From Pyrus communis (taxonomy: Eukaryota; Streptophyta; Magnoliopsida; Rosales; Rosaceae): a stretch of DNA of 64,000 bases. The DNA lies in the NCBI RefSeq assembly GCF_963583255.1, contig NC_084819.1:13298471-13362470 (forward strand), given 5' to 3'. The position numbers and the translations under genes are program-made. The notes under the pieces are model-generated. The model had not been told where the DNA came from and searched no databases. It saw only the letters and a list, made by a program, of their open reading frames with translations. Numbering within the stretch: position 1 is the first letter of the stretch; each line of letters begins with the position of its first letter. Positions 1 through 10,872 of the stretch are shown here, piece after piece.

Positions 1-3000
1 AGGTCAGAGATCTGACGATCGAACTCGGACAGCTTGGCTTTCTTCGCCTTGATTGCCTCCATCTCCACTCGGCCGGCCTCATGCGCGACCTTGGCCACCA
101 TCAAGTCGTCATCGGCCTGCAAGGCTCGCTCGAAGACAAGAAAGTGTTGCCGAGTTCGCTCCAAGAGGTCGGTAAGGAAGGAGATACCCTCCGGGCTCAG
201 ATGACCACCGCTGGCGAGGTCATTGAGACACTCTCCAACAGAGTCAAGGCCTTTGCACCGGAGAGCTTGAGAAGCAGTCAGAGACAAGACTTCGTGCAGC
301 TTCACGAAGACTTCGGCGGGCGTGGCTCCCACCGATTCGGCCGGAGCAGCAGAGGAGCCGGCCTCACCGGTCGTGCTCTGGAGTAGAGCGTCAAGCTCCA
401 TTTCCCACGACGGCTGCACATAAGAGGAAAATTTTGTGAAGAACAGTAAAGACGTGATGTAGTGCATAAAGGAAAAAGGAGAATGTTTTAGACCTGCCGA
501 GAGGAGACTTCGGCCATGCCCTCTAGGTCATTGCTCGAACCCAGGGAACTTAATGGCCGAGCCCAGTGCCTCAGACCGCTACGCAATTCACGCGGCCGAT
601 GGAGGTCATCTATATTTGATGGCCACGATGGCGGCCAGGAAATATAAACAACGCCCCTCGGCGCATAAAATTGTCGGTGAAATGAATGTTCGGGCACCTG
701 ACATTTAATGGTCTTAAAAACATGTATCAAAAGAGAAAATCAACACAAAAGAAGAAAGACTTACAAAGGCCGAAGAGACTTCCTGCGGAGGAATGGGGAG
801 ATCTGCGTCATGCGGATGAATCGGCGACTCGGCCGTGGCCTCAGGGTTGGCCATGGGTCTCTTGCCGCGATCCGCCACAGGAGGAGTCGGTCGAGCGGCC
901 GCCTCGACAACCGGAGGAGGACAGACGGGAGGAGAGCTGACTGGTCGGCGACGGCGTTCCAGGGGGACCTCTTCGCTCTCGCTCTCGACATCCTAGACAA
1001 AAAGAGATTATTTTATGACCAAAAAACCTGAAGGAACAAGAGTAGAAGCAGAATTATACCTCCAAAACGACCGTTGGAGTCGGGGGTGTTTCGGCAGGAG
1101 CAGCCGATTTCCCCATTTCGGGCGCCACGACCGGCTCTGAAGTTGGAGCGGATGCGGGTGCGACGATTGGATCGGCTTGGGAGACGGCTGGAGGATTCGA
1201 GGTTGGAGGTGCCTGGGCAGCCGGCACAGATGGAGAGCCGGCAGGAGCGGGCGTCCCAGTAGTGTTACTGGGGACGACATGAATTTCCCGGTCGCCCTTC
1301 TTCGCCAATTTCTTGACGCGTTTAGAAGGACGAGGGGCCTCTTCCGCCGGCTCGGCCCCTTGGTGGGGGCGTTTGGCAGGGATCGACCGCTCGGTGACAA
1401 GGGTCCTCTTCATAGGCGCCTTCTTCGCCTTTGCCACCGCGGCGACCACTTCCACTGTCCTCGGCACGCGAACCCCTGAAAAGCAAAGTAATTAGCAACG
1501 AGGATCAAGTGGTAAAACAAAGGAGGAAAGAAGAACGGAAAGACTACCTTGGGTCGACTCCTTAGGCTGTGTCGAGGATGTTGACCTAGGGCGGTCGCCG
1601 AAGATCTTCTTCGCCAGATCTTCGGCCGAGGCGCCGAAGAAGTTGCAGGTATACTCCTCCCACCAGTCCCCGAAGGTATCAGTTCCCAGAGATTCAGGGA
1701 CCGCCGGCCGAATCCGGAATTTCCTGCACTTCTCTTGGAACTCCTGGTCGGACGTCTTGCACTCCCTCTCAGAGGAACCGGTAAGACGCCCCCGACTTAG
1801 GAGTGACCGAGAAGCGAGCAGGGGGACGGGGCTGCCTTGAATATAGCCGAGCTGCCGGGCGACAAAATGGGGGTGGTAGACCTCCCAGCCAGCTCGGCGG
1901 GCATCGCAACCCAGTGGAAGGTCGCGAGCCAAAACAAACGACCCCCAGCGCTGACGAATGTCCCCATCCTCGGACGCGGCCCACGCGGCCGTAGGAAGCT
2001 TGAGCGAGGAAGGGTACTCTTGGCGCCGGCACACCAGGAACTCGTCATCCGTAAGGACATCTAGGCCGAGGAAGTGTTTGAAAACCTCGTCGGCTCGGTG
2101 AGGTGGTGCCGGTCGAGATGCCAGTTGAAGACCGAGGGCAGCCGTTCGCTGGAAGGCAGGGACCTCCGGTCGAAGAGTAGAGAAGTAAACCTGCAACCAG
2201 AGTTGGAACACCCAGAGGGGTCCGTTCTGATGCGGGTCGATCTTGCCAATGGTCGCCTCGGCCAGGCAACGGTAGAGATTGGCGAGTATGGCTGGACTGA
2301 GCGCCAGCAAGCGACCATTAGCCAGTGCCTGGGCCACCGGCATGTTCTCCACCAGGCATTTGTTCGACCAAGTACAACAAATGAATTTGTTGTACCAGTA
2401 GAAGAGGAAGGCCTCGTGCTCTCCCTTCCTAAGGCTTTCCTCGCCTCGGCCGGCGAAATGAAGAATGAGAGTGTTGTAGTTGAAGAAGTTCTTGTGGAGC
2501 TTCTGAACTTCTTCCCTTGAGGGCTCCCGATCACCCCGGCTTAGCGTCTCGACGGCCCTTTCGTCGAATAGTGCCTTCAGGTCGAGAGGAGAAGGGTATC
2601 CGGAAAGGGCGGCGTCAATAGGAAGGCCGGTCGAGGAAGTCCCAAGGATGGCCGAGACGTCGAGGATGGTGGGGCCGAGAGGGCCGAAAGGCAGGACCAT
2701 GGTGTTGGTGGCCGAACACCATAAACTCAGGGCCGCCATGAGCAGCTTCTTATCCATGGCAATCTCCATGGTTGACAGAATAATGGCATCGTAGATGCCG
2801 AGAGCCTTCCACTCCTTGGAGAAGAAGGAGCTCATTCGGTCGACCCAGGCGGCCCAGGCCGTGGTGGTCGAGGGCCAAGCTCCTTGAGGACAAGCCAAGC
2901 ACCATTTCGACCAGTCAAACCCTTGAAGCAGGGGGGTTAGACATTGCTCCTTGAGCAAGTTGGTGACAGACGACGGCACTGCGTCTTTGAAGAGGGGACC

Positions 3001-3120
3001 CAGAATCTGGTGGGTGGTGGCCATATCCTCTTGAAATCGCAGCGTCTTGACGGCGCTTCGATCGATGAATGACTTGCACTTATTGATCTCATCGGAAAGC
3101 TTCGAAATAAAGGAGGCCAT
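1..3120 (-). CDS. Plant mobile domain (PMD, aminotransferase-like) protein, antisense gene inside an LTR element, 3' end outside window
   Basis: Four minus-strand exons join in phase with consensus splice sites: 3120-1548 (donor AAG|GTAGTC), 1475-1060 (donor GAG|GTATAA), 992-765 (donor TTT|GTAAGT), and 413 to beyond base 1. About 870 codons are visible with no stop. Exon 1 (about 524 codons) has the features of the plant mobile domain, the fold shared by MAIN/MAIL1-type proteins and by proteins carried in transposons: a WSKW-like stretch, a GPLGPTILDVSAILG-like block and an FLFYWYNKFI-like block. Exon 2 is rich in K, P and A and looks disordered. Exon 3 is acidic, then proline-rich. Exon 4 is helical and coiled-coil-like. 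The start at 3120 is the first ATG of the conserved frame, with a minus-strand TATA box about 125 bases upstream. The gene lies antisense just upstream of the 3' LTR at 3682-4796, where Tat-lineage gypsy elements are known to carry extra antisense ORFs. Molecular function is unknown. It could also be a host PMD gene next to an unrelated LTR. Confidence 0.75.
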
Positions 3121-3245
3121 TTGCAGAAGGAAGAACTGGAAAAAATTGCAGAAGGGCTGGAAGGTTTGATTTGAGCAAACAAAGATGAGAAATTAGAGAT
3201 TATGGAGTTTCTGAGGGCGTAAGAGGCGAATGGCAGAAATGTGGG

Positions 3246-3253
3246 TATTTATA
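3246..3253 (-). promoter_or_regulatory. TATA box for the antisense PMD gene
   Basis: The minus strand reads TATAAATA here, about 125 bases before the ATG at 3120. Position and sequence fit a core promoter. No transcript evidence is available. Confidence 0.5.
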
Positions 3254-3665
3254 GGCTTTTCAGAATGAATATCAAACGTCTGGAAGTCAAAAGCGCTGGT
3301 TCAGATTGGGGGGAAATGTAACCGGGAAAGTCTGCAATCATTTCGGATATTTTGGGAACCTGCGAAAATGGGATCGAGGAGTCGAAAATCCAGGATGCAC
3401 GATGGCGTGTGGCGACAGGTTCAATGCATTTAATAAGGATGAGACGGTTCAATTAGTGCACGGTTTCGAGGCCCATGAGTGAAGCTTTTGAGAACGGCGG
3501 AGAATCGACACGTGGCCACGCGTTGGGGGCAACGAGGAAAGTGCAATCATGTCTCATAAATATGCAGGAATAATGATCATTAAGGGAGTAAAGTTCAAAA
3601 AAGCAATAAATGTTTTCGCTTCTTCAAGGTCGAGGCCCGACCAAGAGGTGACAGTCGGCGACCTC
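3254..3665. other. Non-coding stretch between PMD gene promoter and LTR
   Basis: No convincing ORF on either strand. It would hold the upstream regulatory sequence of the antisense gene and the end of the element's internal region. Base composition is similar to the LTR that follows. Confidence 0.5.
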
Positions 3666-3681
3666 AGAAGCGAGGGGGCAA
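3666..3681 (+). other. Polypurine tract before 3' LTR
   Basis: A purine-rich run (AGAAGCGAGGGGGCAA) directly precedes the TG of the LTR, the expected place for the plus-strand primer of reverse transcription. It fixes this LTR as the 3' one and gives the element a plus orientation, opposite to the PMD gene. Confidence 0.6.
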
Positions 3682-3995
3682 TGTTTGGGCCCAAAATATT
3701 TTGGTTAGGCCGAGCAGTCAGATGTGCTCGGCCCAAGGTAATAACAGATGCTATGGGCCGAATAATAAAACCCGGGCCAGCTGGCAGGGTCATCCGAATC
3801 CTATCTCAAGAGGTCCAGATAAGTAGGAAGGATTGAGGAAATCCTGGTGCGACCAGGATTCTCGACCAGCAAGAAATAAAGCCTCAAAAGGAGGAAGATT
3901 CAGAATCCCAGTGGGAGTAGGTTTGTTCGAACCAGAATCGAAATGGGACAAGGACTCCCAATCCAAATCAGAGGAGGTTTCAAGGAATGGGGTAC

Positions 3996-4003
3996 TATAA
4001 ATA
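3996..4003 (+). promoter_or_regulatory. TATA box in LTR
   Basis: TATAAATA about 315 bases into the LTR, in the orientation of the element. It is a probable U3/R promoter element. Confidence 0.5.
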
Positions 4004-4111
4004 CACGAGATCATGCAACATTCAAAAAGGCCCCTTCAAATCATCATACAATTGCCCTGCGCAAAACCTCTCAAACACCTTGAGATTTTTCCTTTTCTTT
4101 TTCTGCCGACA

Positions 4112-4235
4112 CACCTTCAGTTTGGATAAACAGCACTGTGGAAGCGCCCGGCGAGCACCTTCAGTTTGGATAAACAGCACTGCTGCCGCAGAACCAGCCG
4201 ACCGAGAAGCACCTTCAGTTTGGATAAACAGCACT
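4112..4235 (+). repeat. Three direct copies of a 26-bp motif in the LTR
   Basis: The motif beginning CACCTTCAGTTTGGATAAAC occurs at 4112, 4156 and 4210 with near-perfect identity and spacings of 44 and 54 bases. It lies 110-240 bases downstream of the TATA box, so it would be in the transcribed R/U5 or leader. Confidence 0.85.
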
Positions 4236-4796
4236 GCGTCGAGGTCGACCGGTTATCTATCTAAGTCTCGGGCGAGAAGGGTTTTCGAACCTTTATTGGC
4301 AGAGGTCACCTTGCTAGCCCTCTCGGCAAAGTCAGGTGTTACGAATCACATTGCTCGGCGTACAGGGCGCCGAGTGGCTTTATGATTGGATACTCGCAAG
4401 TGGGTTTCAGGGTTCGGCATTCTGACGGCCGAACGACGTTTACCATCAAGACCTACATCACGTTTGAGTATCTGTGCCCATACAGTTTGGTCTCGATTCG
4501 ACGTGCTTTTACTCTCACGAATAAAATCATAGTGACCGAATCGGGCTCTGACGATTTGTGAACTCCGCAGAATTAGCAGCCTTGTCTTCAGGCTATAGAA
4601 CCCAGAGACCGAGAGTGTTCCTTCCTCGGTCGCAATCGCAAGATAGAGAAGTCAGCAACGCGCTCAGAGCGACATCAGCAAATTTTACTCCTCGGCCGAC
4701 GAGTTGGCACGCCCCGCATTCAACCGAAGGACATAGTTAGCTTATTAGTTACTCGGCCTGCGCGCCACGTAGGTTTTGTAATTTTTAGAGTCAACA

Positions 4797-4819
4797 GTTG
4801 GATAACGAGATTGATCATT

Positions 4820-4856
<37 letters not shown>

Positions 4857-7257
4857 CTTTGTGTTCCCCTTAATACCAATTCTGAATTATATTAACTATT
4901 ACTTTTATCCTTTTTAAAAAAAAAAAAAAAAAATCTTTAGATTGTGTGTTCTTGTGGGAGTTGGTGTTTATAGCACACCACATGTTTGATAAAACTCCTC
5001 ATAAGCTCTGCTTCTGTTTTTTATCTTTAGCCTGCAACAGTTTATATATTGTGCCCTCATGCAATCTCGTTAGTTTTAGAATGGATAAATCTTGGATGTC
5101 TATGGATAGAAGAACAATCTTGATGGATTGTTTGGATTTGTAGATCCTGTCAGAATCCCTCAAAAGGCCGGCAGAAAGGAACAAAGATCAAATGCACTGG
5201 CTCTTAGATTACAGAACTGCAAAAAAGGACAATTAATTTTTGCTCCGTATAACAAAGGGTTATTAGTACTATGTGTTTTGAATTTTTTTGTTCCTAACAA
5301 ATCAGTAGTTGACCATTGTGTAATAAAGAATGCAATTATTTATGTTTTGTAGGTTTCATTGGTTGTTGGATATTATTGACCCCTACGAGGAATTAGTGTA
5401 TTATATGGACTCACTTAATTGGATACAGATAGATCCTGGAATGAAGGACATTGTTGAACTGTAAGTATTTGGATATACGTTTGTCCTTATTTCATGCATT
5501 TCAAGATTTGAATATATTCATGTGTTCTTATCCTCTATGTGCAGATCACTGAAGATGTTTAAAGCTCAAAAGGGAATAAAGGGTTGAAAAAAATATCAAT
5601 TGGAAAGTAGTAAAGGTGAGGAACATTGTGTTTTGACTTTAAATTAATCTGACTAACTTACATTTTATACTTTGTTATTTGTATATGCAGTGCCCTTTGC
5701 AAGAAGGAATTGTAGAATGTGGATATTATGTGATGAAATACATGAAGGAAATCATTGATGATCCGAACTGCTCAATTATTACCAAGGTTAGTACTACTAT
5801 TACAAAGAGCACTTAAGCGGGTGTATTCGCTACTATCTTATTAGTATTAGTTCTTTGTATGTAATTTATAGTTCAGGCAAATTAATTTACAACTAACGAT
5901 GGTTTTTACTCAAATCATTGGTAACTCATGAAGGAAATCGGCATAACTATACTAAATTACTTGAATGTTCACATTATTGATGATGAGATGGATTGTTGTT
6001 AGCGTGATTTGTAGTGTTTAATTAAAGTTAATTACAATAGAAATTGGAACTTTTGAATCTTCCAAAAGATGCCCAATTGGATTTTAGCTCATCAAAACCA
6101 TCATGGGTATTCGTGTATTGAGTTGATTCAAGTAATCAATGGGTTTGTTTTTGTTTTCCTTGTCTGGATTCAGATTCTAATTCTTGATTTATTTTTTGTC
6201 TTCAATAAAATTGTAATGCTAATCTATCTTTAGTTTACGTTTGAATGTGATATATAAATAGGTTCAGATATGATTTTGTTAAGCCATGTTGTGTTTGAGC
6301 TTGGTGTTATTTACCATCAAGATGAGGCCTTTAAAGTACGAAAAATACGAGTAGAGAACCCTTGTTCTTTCTGGGCTAGTTGATGCTAATTGACCACATC
6401 CTTATTAGTTAAATGATTGAAAATAGTTTTTGTCCTGACATGTTCTCTTTTGGTTGTGATTTGTTGCAGTTCAAAGAAAAAGCTACATACACTCAACAGG
6501 AAATTGATGTATTAAGAATAGAGTGGGCTGAGTATGTTGATGACTTCATCCCAATAGATGAAACACTAGATTAGCTAGTTTGTGAAATTTAAATTAAGCG
6601 AACTAGTTTTAGTTTAGTAGGAAACTCTACACATTATATTGTCTCTTGTAATACTTTGGTAGTGCATGAATTACAAATTTATGAAGCAATATTGTTTAAT
6701 TTGAGGTAAATATCTTGCTTCTTGGATGAATTATGTAAGTCTTCTTATATATGCCATCATACATATTTTAGGACATGTATTGAATCATTTATGACACGCT
6801 TTGTGTGTCATGGGTAATATTCAATGACGCTGCAGTGCTATAGTACATGACGCTATACATATGTCATGTTTACTATACCATGACGCTCATTCCTCTATTT
6901 ATGACATATATTCTGCATCTCAAATTGAAATAGATGACACGCTTTTTTAATTCAATAACGCTTGTTATGTGTCTCTAAAAGCTATGCATGACACTGTGTG
7001 TGTGTCATGATTAGTATACCATGACACTCATTCCTATGTTTATAACACTTGTTTCATGTCTTAAATGGTAATAGATGACACAAGTTCTTAATTCAATGAC
7101 GCTTGTTAGGCGTCCTTAAAAGTAATATATGACATTCTTTCAATGTCATAAAAAATATCTTTAATGACACCCACAAAGATGACGCTAAACCCTTGCGTCA
7201 TTAAACTTTTAACATGACCCATAAAATGTGTCATGTATGTAAAAATTTGTAGTAGTG
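4797..7257 (+). mobile_element. 3' part of a CACTA (En/Spm) transposon
   Basis: The right end reads TTTGTAGTAGTG (7246-7257), the inverted form of a CACTACTACAAA terminus. It is followed by TGC (7258-7260). The paralogous introns at 14728 and 18902 contain the uninterrupted sequence with a single TGC, so TGC is the 3-bp target duplication expected for CACTA elements. About 480 bp of subterminal sequence (6776-7230) repeats TGACGC and TGTCAT motifs in both orientations, typical of the family. The internal part carries a decayed protease gene. The left end is not visible; the gypsy element ending at 4796 probably inserted into it. A 30-base T run lies at about 4820-4851. Confidence 0.8.
4940..6574 (+). 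pseudogene. CACTA-encoded Ulp1-like C48 protease, decayed, with transposase-associated motif
   Basis: Exons recognised: about 5080-5258, 5353-5460, 5545-5615, 5691-5786 and 6470-6574 (TAG stop). Their joined reading shows the Ulp1/C48 signature found in plant CACTA elements: APYNKGFHW with the catalytic His, a following YYMDSLN with the Asp, then CPLQ...ECGYYVM with the Gln and Cys. The last exon ends in an EIDVLRIEWAEYV-like tail, also typical. Just upstream, MDKSWMSMDRR (about 5080-5112) matches the start of the Transpos_assoc domain. Exon 3 holds an in-frame TGA near 5585, so the gene is broken. These proteases are desumoylase-like, but their role in transposition is not settled. Confidence 0.75.
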
Positions 7258-7260
7258 TGC

Positions 7261-7947
7261 ATAGCTCTATTTAGTTTTCTATAAACTTGTGGTAGTAGAT
7301 GGCTTTTCAAATAATCTAGTTAACGAATTCAAGCTATTATATAGATAGGAGCATGAACTCCTCTTTGAGTTCTTTTGGCGTTCTTTCTTGACTGTACTTT
7401 TGAACAGTTGATTATCTTCCGTCTTAGTAAAATGATGTTGCTTATTGGATCTTATCGATGTAGTCTTAAGTTTCTAATTACATGTATGAATTAACCCCAG
7501 TTGCCAGGGCTTGAAAACAAGGACAGACAAGTGTTGGATGCAATCACGAAGGATCTTGAGCCAGTTAGCTATGCTGATGGTACCTATATTATTGGAGAGG
7601 GGGAGCCACTAGATAGGATGCTCTTCATCACGCAGGGCATTGCACTTGCTTACAAGACTGGAACTACTGGTGGCGAAAGTGGCTCGTCAAGCACTACACC
7701 TATTCCGAAAGGTGAGGTTTATGGAGAAGAACTTATGGCTTGGGCGGCAACATCTACCCAATTTTCCGGCTTACCCATCTCAGACCAAACCGTCAAGTCC
7801 CTATTTTCCGGCTTACCCATCTCAGGCCAAACTGTCAAGTCCTACGGAGAAGTTGAAGTCTTTGCAATCAGGGCTGCCAGATTAAAAAGTATTGTCTCCG
7901 ACTTCCCGACGCATTTCAACAGAGAGGATATTACTATGGTGTAAATA
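7261..7947 (+). pseudogene. CNGC copy 1: 3' half of intron 6 and last exon only
   Basis: Bases 7261-7500 match intron 6 of the CNGC copies at 14731-14970 and 18905-19144. The last exon is 7501-7944, read after a CCCCAG acceptor. It encodes most of a cyclic-nucleotide-binding domain: LPGLENKDRQVLDAI, then IIGEGEPLDRMLFI, then YGEELMAWA (the phosphate-binding cassette region). It contains an extra in-frame 42-bp tandem duplication (FSGLPIS..QTVKS twice, about 7760-7843) absent from copy 3. All upstream exons are missing because the CACTA element interrupts intron 6; they may lie to the left, outside the window. Not functional as seen. Confidence 0.85.
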
Positions 7948-8497
7948 ACTAGTAACTAGATTTTTAATTTAAATTTTTTATATATTCAGCTATTTTTCAA
8001 ATTTAAAGAATTTAAACGTCATCTACTTTCCTCAACATTAGCAAAACACAAGAATACCTGTCAGGTTCAATTGTACCACAATTGTAATAGAGAAAGCTCT
8101 TTATGTGAGTTTCAATGTCTGTTACAGTCGTAATGAAGGTTTAAGCAGCAATCCAAAGACTCCCCTCAACAGTTCCATTGAGAAATTGACTAATACTGTC
8201 GACTCTAGACCAATACAAAACTAAGTTGCAATTCTTCTGAGGGCAGGTCTAGAGGAACTTCCTAACCAAAGATTGGTCCTATAATAATTCATCACTATGT
8301 TTTTTTTTTGCTAAATAGGATCCAAATTCAATCACTCCAAGTAATACCAATCATGGAATCGAACGAGAAAGAGTCCGTTTCCTTTCCTACTTGCATTGAA
8401 CAGATTCAAACAGGAATCCAAAAATATAGCTACATACAATGCAAATGCCAAAGTCAGAAACATCTGATCAGATGAGAAACAAAAAGCAATTACTAAA
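7948..8497. other. Downstream flank of CNGC copy 1, paralogous to copy 3 flank
   Basis: Near-identical to 19562-19759 plus 22948-23297. It has no coding potential that I can support. It preserves the empty site of the LINE between 8157 and 8158. Similarity to the copy 3 flank stops at about 8497, where LTR sequence begins. Confidence 0.8.
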
Positions 8498-9178
8498 CAA
8501 GCTCATATAAAATGTGTGATACTTTATGCCATATACGAATATTCGTGCTAGAGAGTTGTAGCGCGAACTCCAGATGTGTGGGTCTTTTGCTTTTTGTAGT
8601 ATATATACGAATGAATGATAGTTTCCACAAATGTTTTTGAATTGATTCATGCACTTCATGCCATATCTAAAATGTGTGATACTTTAAATGTTGCATTAGT
8701 ATGAATTATATTTATATTGAATGACGTTGCGGACGCCCAGGTAAGCTTCAGGTGAGTACATGTTGATGATAGGGATTTCAATGTGTATGGTTATGTTTAG
8801 ATGCATTTAGTGCTTATTATCTTGCACCCCGGTGTTAGTGCTTGATACAACCAATATTGCATACATTTTAATGCCCTTTTAGTTTAGATTTTTGTTATGT
8901 TTTTGAGTGAATTTAGTTTGTTTCATTTAGTTTTATGATTTTCTTAGATTTGAAGAGTGAAGATGAAGAAAGAAGAAAAAGGAGCACTTTTGCAATTGAA
9001 ACGAGTTATGTGTCCTCGAGGTAAGGCAGTTATGACCCTTCCACATATCAATTAGTAGGTTTTTGGTTTTCCGTATATACCTATATACTTGTGGTTTTTC
9101 CCAGAAAAATGAAATGGAATGTTTATATGTTTTAAATGCCATGCATAGTGTTTGCCTATTTATTTATGCATTAGTAGT

Positions 9179-9222
<44 letters not shown>

Positions 9223-10183
9223 TGGTGCTGCGGACGCACAGGTAAGGGCCAGGTAAGTTTATGGTTTATCATTGTAAATTAGTGGTTATGTGAGATGCAT
9301 AGAGAGCTCATAACCTGCACCCCCGGTGTTAGTGCTCCCGCCCAGAGTAAGGCACAGTCCTTCACGTGATGTTCACCTCCCGCACCAGATGTTTATCTTA
9401 GATCCAAGGTAGGTGCACAGTCCTGTCGTACAGACCACTATAGGTGGTTCCGACTCGTAGGTGACCATCGATTATTCGCCCAGTCTTCACGTGATCGTAG
9501 CACTTGAGCGTATTTATTTACACCCAGTCATGTTGTACAGACCACTTTAGGTGGTTCCGACTCGTGTGCAGGTATAGTTAGTGAGTTGGGGATTTGAGCT
9601 CTAGATTCAGCCGTATAGGTCACGTTAGGTGACTCTGGCTAACATGTTATTTATATTGACTGACTTTACCTGGATTACTCACACTTTATGTTGAAGCATT
9701 TGACATGGCATATTTCTGAACATGTTTTCGATATATGTGTATATTCTATTTTCTAGGAAACTATACAGGTTTTACAGCGAGGGGTTAGAACTTTTGATAA
9801 TGAAATGATTTTGAAAAGCTTTGTTTTTGCCCACTCACACTTTCTGTTTTGCGCCCCTCCAGGTTCTAGTTAGAAGCAGCTTTGGTGGTTCACGAGGACT
9901 TGTCGGTGGTTCTGACAGAACATCACAAATATAGGATCACCTTTGGGTGTTGTGTATTTAGTATTCGTTCTTCTGGACTGCACTTAGGTTTTCTGTGCTC
10001 TGACTATGTTTATCACACTTAGTCTCGCACTAGTGTGTTACTTTAACTAGTTTATTTAGTAGTTTGATTTTTATTTATTCGTACTTTTATTATTATCTTT
10101 TGCTTCCGCACTGTGCACATGGTTATGTCACCCTCACGTGACGGCCAACACGTTTTGATTTCGGTTGGGGTGTGTCACACATA
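8498..10183 (+). repeat. Chimeric gypsy-family LTR fragment
   Basis: Sequence of the same LTR family as 48456-50705 (opposite strand), 25405-29718 and 62490-63666. Shared modules are the block at 8543 starting ATTCGTGCTAG, the CACCCCCGGTGTTAGTGCTC block (9319), the CAGACCAC..TAGGTGGTTCCGACTCG hairpin modules (about 9430-9640), the ACAGGTTTTACAGCGAGGGG block and the end GGGGTGTGTCAC (10172-10183). It is a joint of two LTRs: at 9016/9017 a fragment of a nested solo LTR meets an upstream point of a second LTR copy. An (AT)n run lies at about 9183-9220. No coding capacity. Confidence 0.75.
8843..9016 (+). repeat. Truncated left end of a nested solo LTR
   Basis: Starts TGATACAACCAATATTGC after AGTGCT, exactly like the complete nested element at 27349. 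Only the first 174 bp remain before the chimeric junction. Confidence 0.75.
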
Positions 10184-10337
10184 TGGTCAAGAAGCAACAC
10201 TGCAGGGTGAATGTGTGTGGGAGGTTCGTACCGGCAGTTGTGGCGATAAAAGGCTATGGTTACTACCTTAGACCAAATGACGGAGTTAAAATTCTGGAAA
10301 TCCTAGAGTTGGATGGCAGCGTTGAACAAATAGAGTA
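10184..10337 (+). pseudogene. C-terminal gene fragment of unknown identity
   Basis: An open frame directly after the LTR reads VKKQHCRVNVCGRF, AIKGYGYYLRPNDG and ends LDGSVEQIE before TAA at 10335-10337. A diverged copy with small indels lies at 29765-29925, also between an LTR end and the CNGC upstream flank, so it belongs to the duplicated locus. The coding look and the stop suggest a last exon of a host gene. I do not recognise the family and see no upstream exons. Confidence 0.4.
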
Positions 10338-10872
10338 AAGAGCTATGATTACTACCTGTAAACCACACCAATTATATTGCTACTAGTAGTTTGCGACAAT
10401 TCAAATGTCCTTTTTTAAGTACTTGAATTCAACATTCAATTTCAAAATGCATGCAACCAAAATAACATAAGTTAAGTAACAAAAGAAAAGAAAAAAAAAA
10501 AAAAAAAAAAAAAGTTACAAACTATAGTTCCAAAATAAAATAAGTTCCAAACCAAAAGAAAAAAAGAAAAGCTTAAATATAATATATATATATATATATA
10601 TGTAATATTTATTTTGGATTCAGTATGGTATTATCGAACATAGAGAAGGCAATACGAATTCCCGTACCGAAATTTTGAGATCGGTTCGGTATGTCATCCT
10701 AAAAATTTTGGAAAATTTGATTTGGGACATTTTTAGTTTAAGATCGGGATTTTTTTGGTTTGGTTTGAAATTTTTGGAAAATTTTCCAACCCCTACCTGG
10801 TATAATGTGGCCTCTTAAGATGTGATCTCTCTAACATTACTTAGTAGGTACTCTAGTATGATTTAACTCGTC
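10338..10872. other. CNGC upstream flank with hAT-like transposon end
   Basis: Contains an A-rich run (10480-10513), an (AT)n run (10580-10602) and a block with repeated GGTTCGGT/TTTTGG motifs ending CCAACCCCTACCTGG (about 10784-10798). This resembles the right terminus of an hAT-type MITE (TIR like CCAGGTAGGGGTTGG). The same block ends at 30838 in front of CNGC copy 4, so it predates the duplication. No gene. Confidence 0.5.

Larger units (their letters stand above)
3682..4796 (+). repeat. 3' LTR of a Ty3/gypsy-type (Tat-like) element
   Basis: The segment starts TGTTTGGGCCC and ends GAGTCAACA, so it has TG...CA ends with a 4-bp TGTT/AACA terminal match. It is 1115 bp and GC-richer than its right flank, with many GGCCGAG motifs also present in the internal region. 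It contains a plus-strand TATA box at 3996-4003 and a triple 26-bp repeat at 4112-4235. No primer-binding site follows it, consistent with a 3' LTR. The 5' LTR and target duplication partner are outside the window. Confidence 0.65.

Noticed and set aside
81..1495. Several plus- and minus-strand ORFs overlapping the PMD gene (for example 686-940, 1008-1400, 1177-1479)
   Set aside because: They are shadow frames of GC-rich exons of the minus-strand gene and show no family motifs.
2074..2520. 148-codon plus-strand ORF
   Set aside because: Lies wholly antisense to the conserved PMD exon; no recognisable domain.
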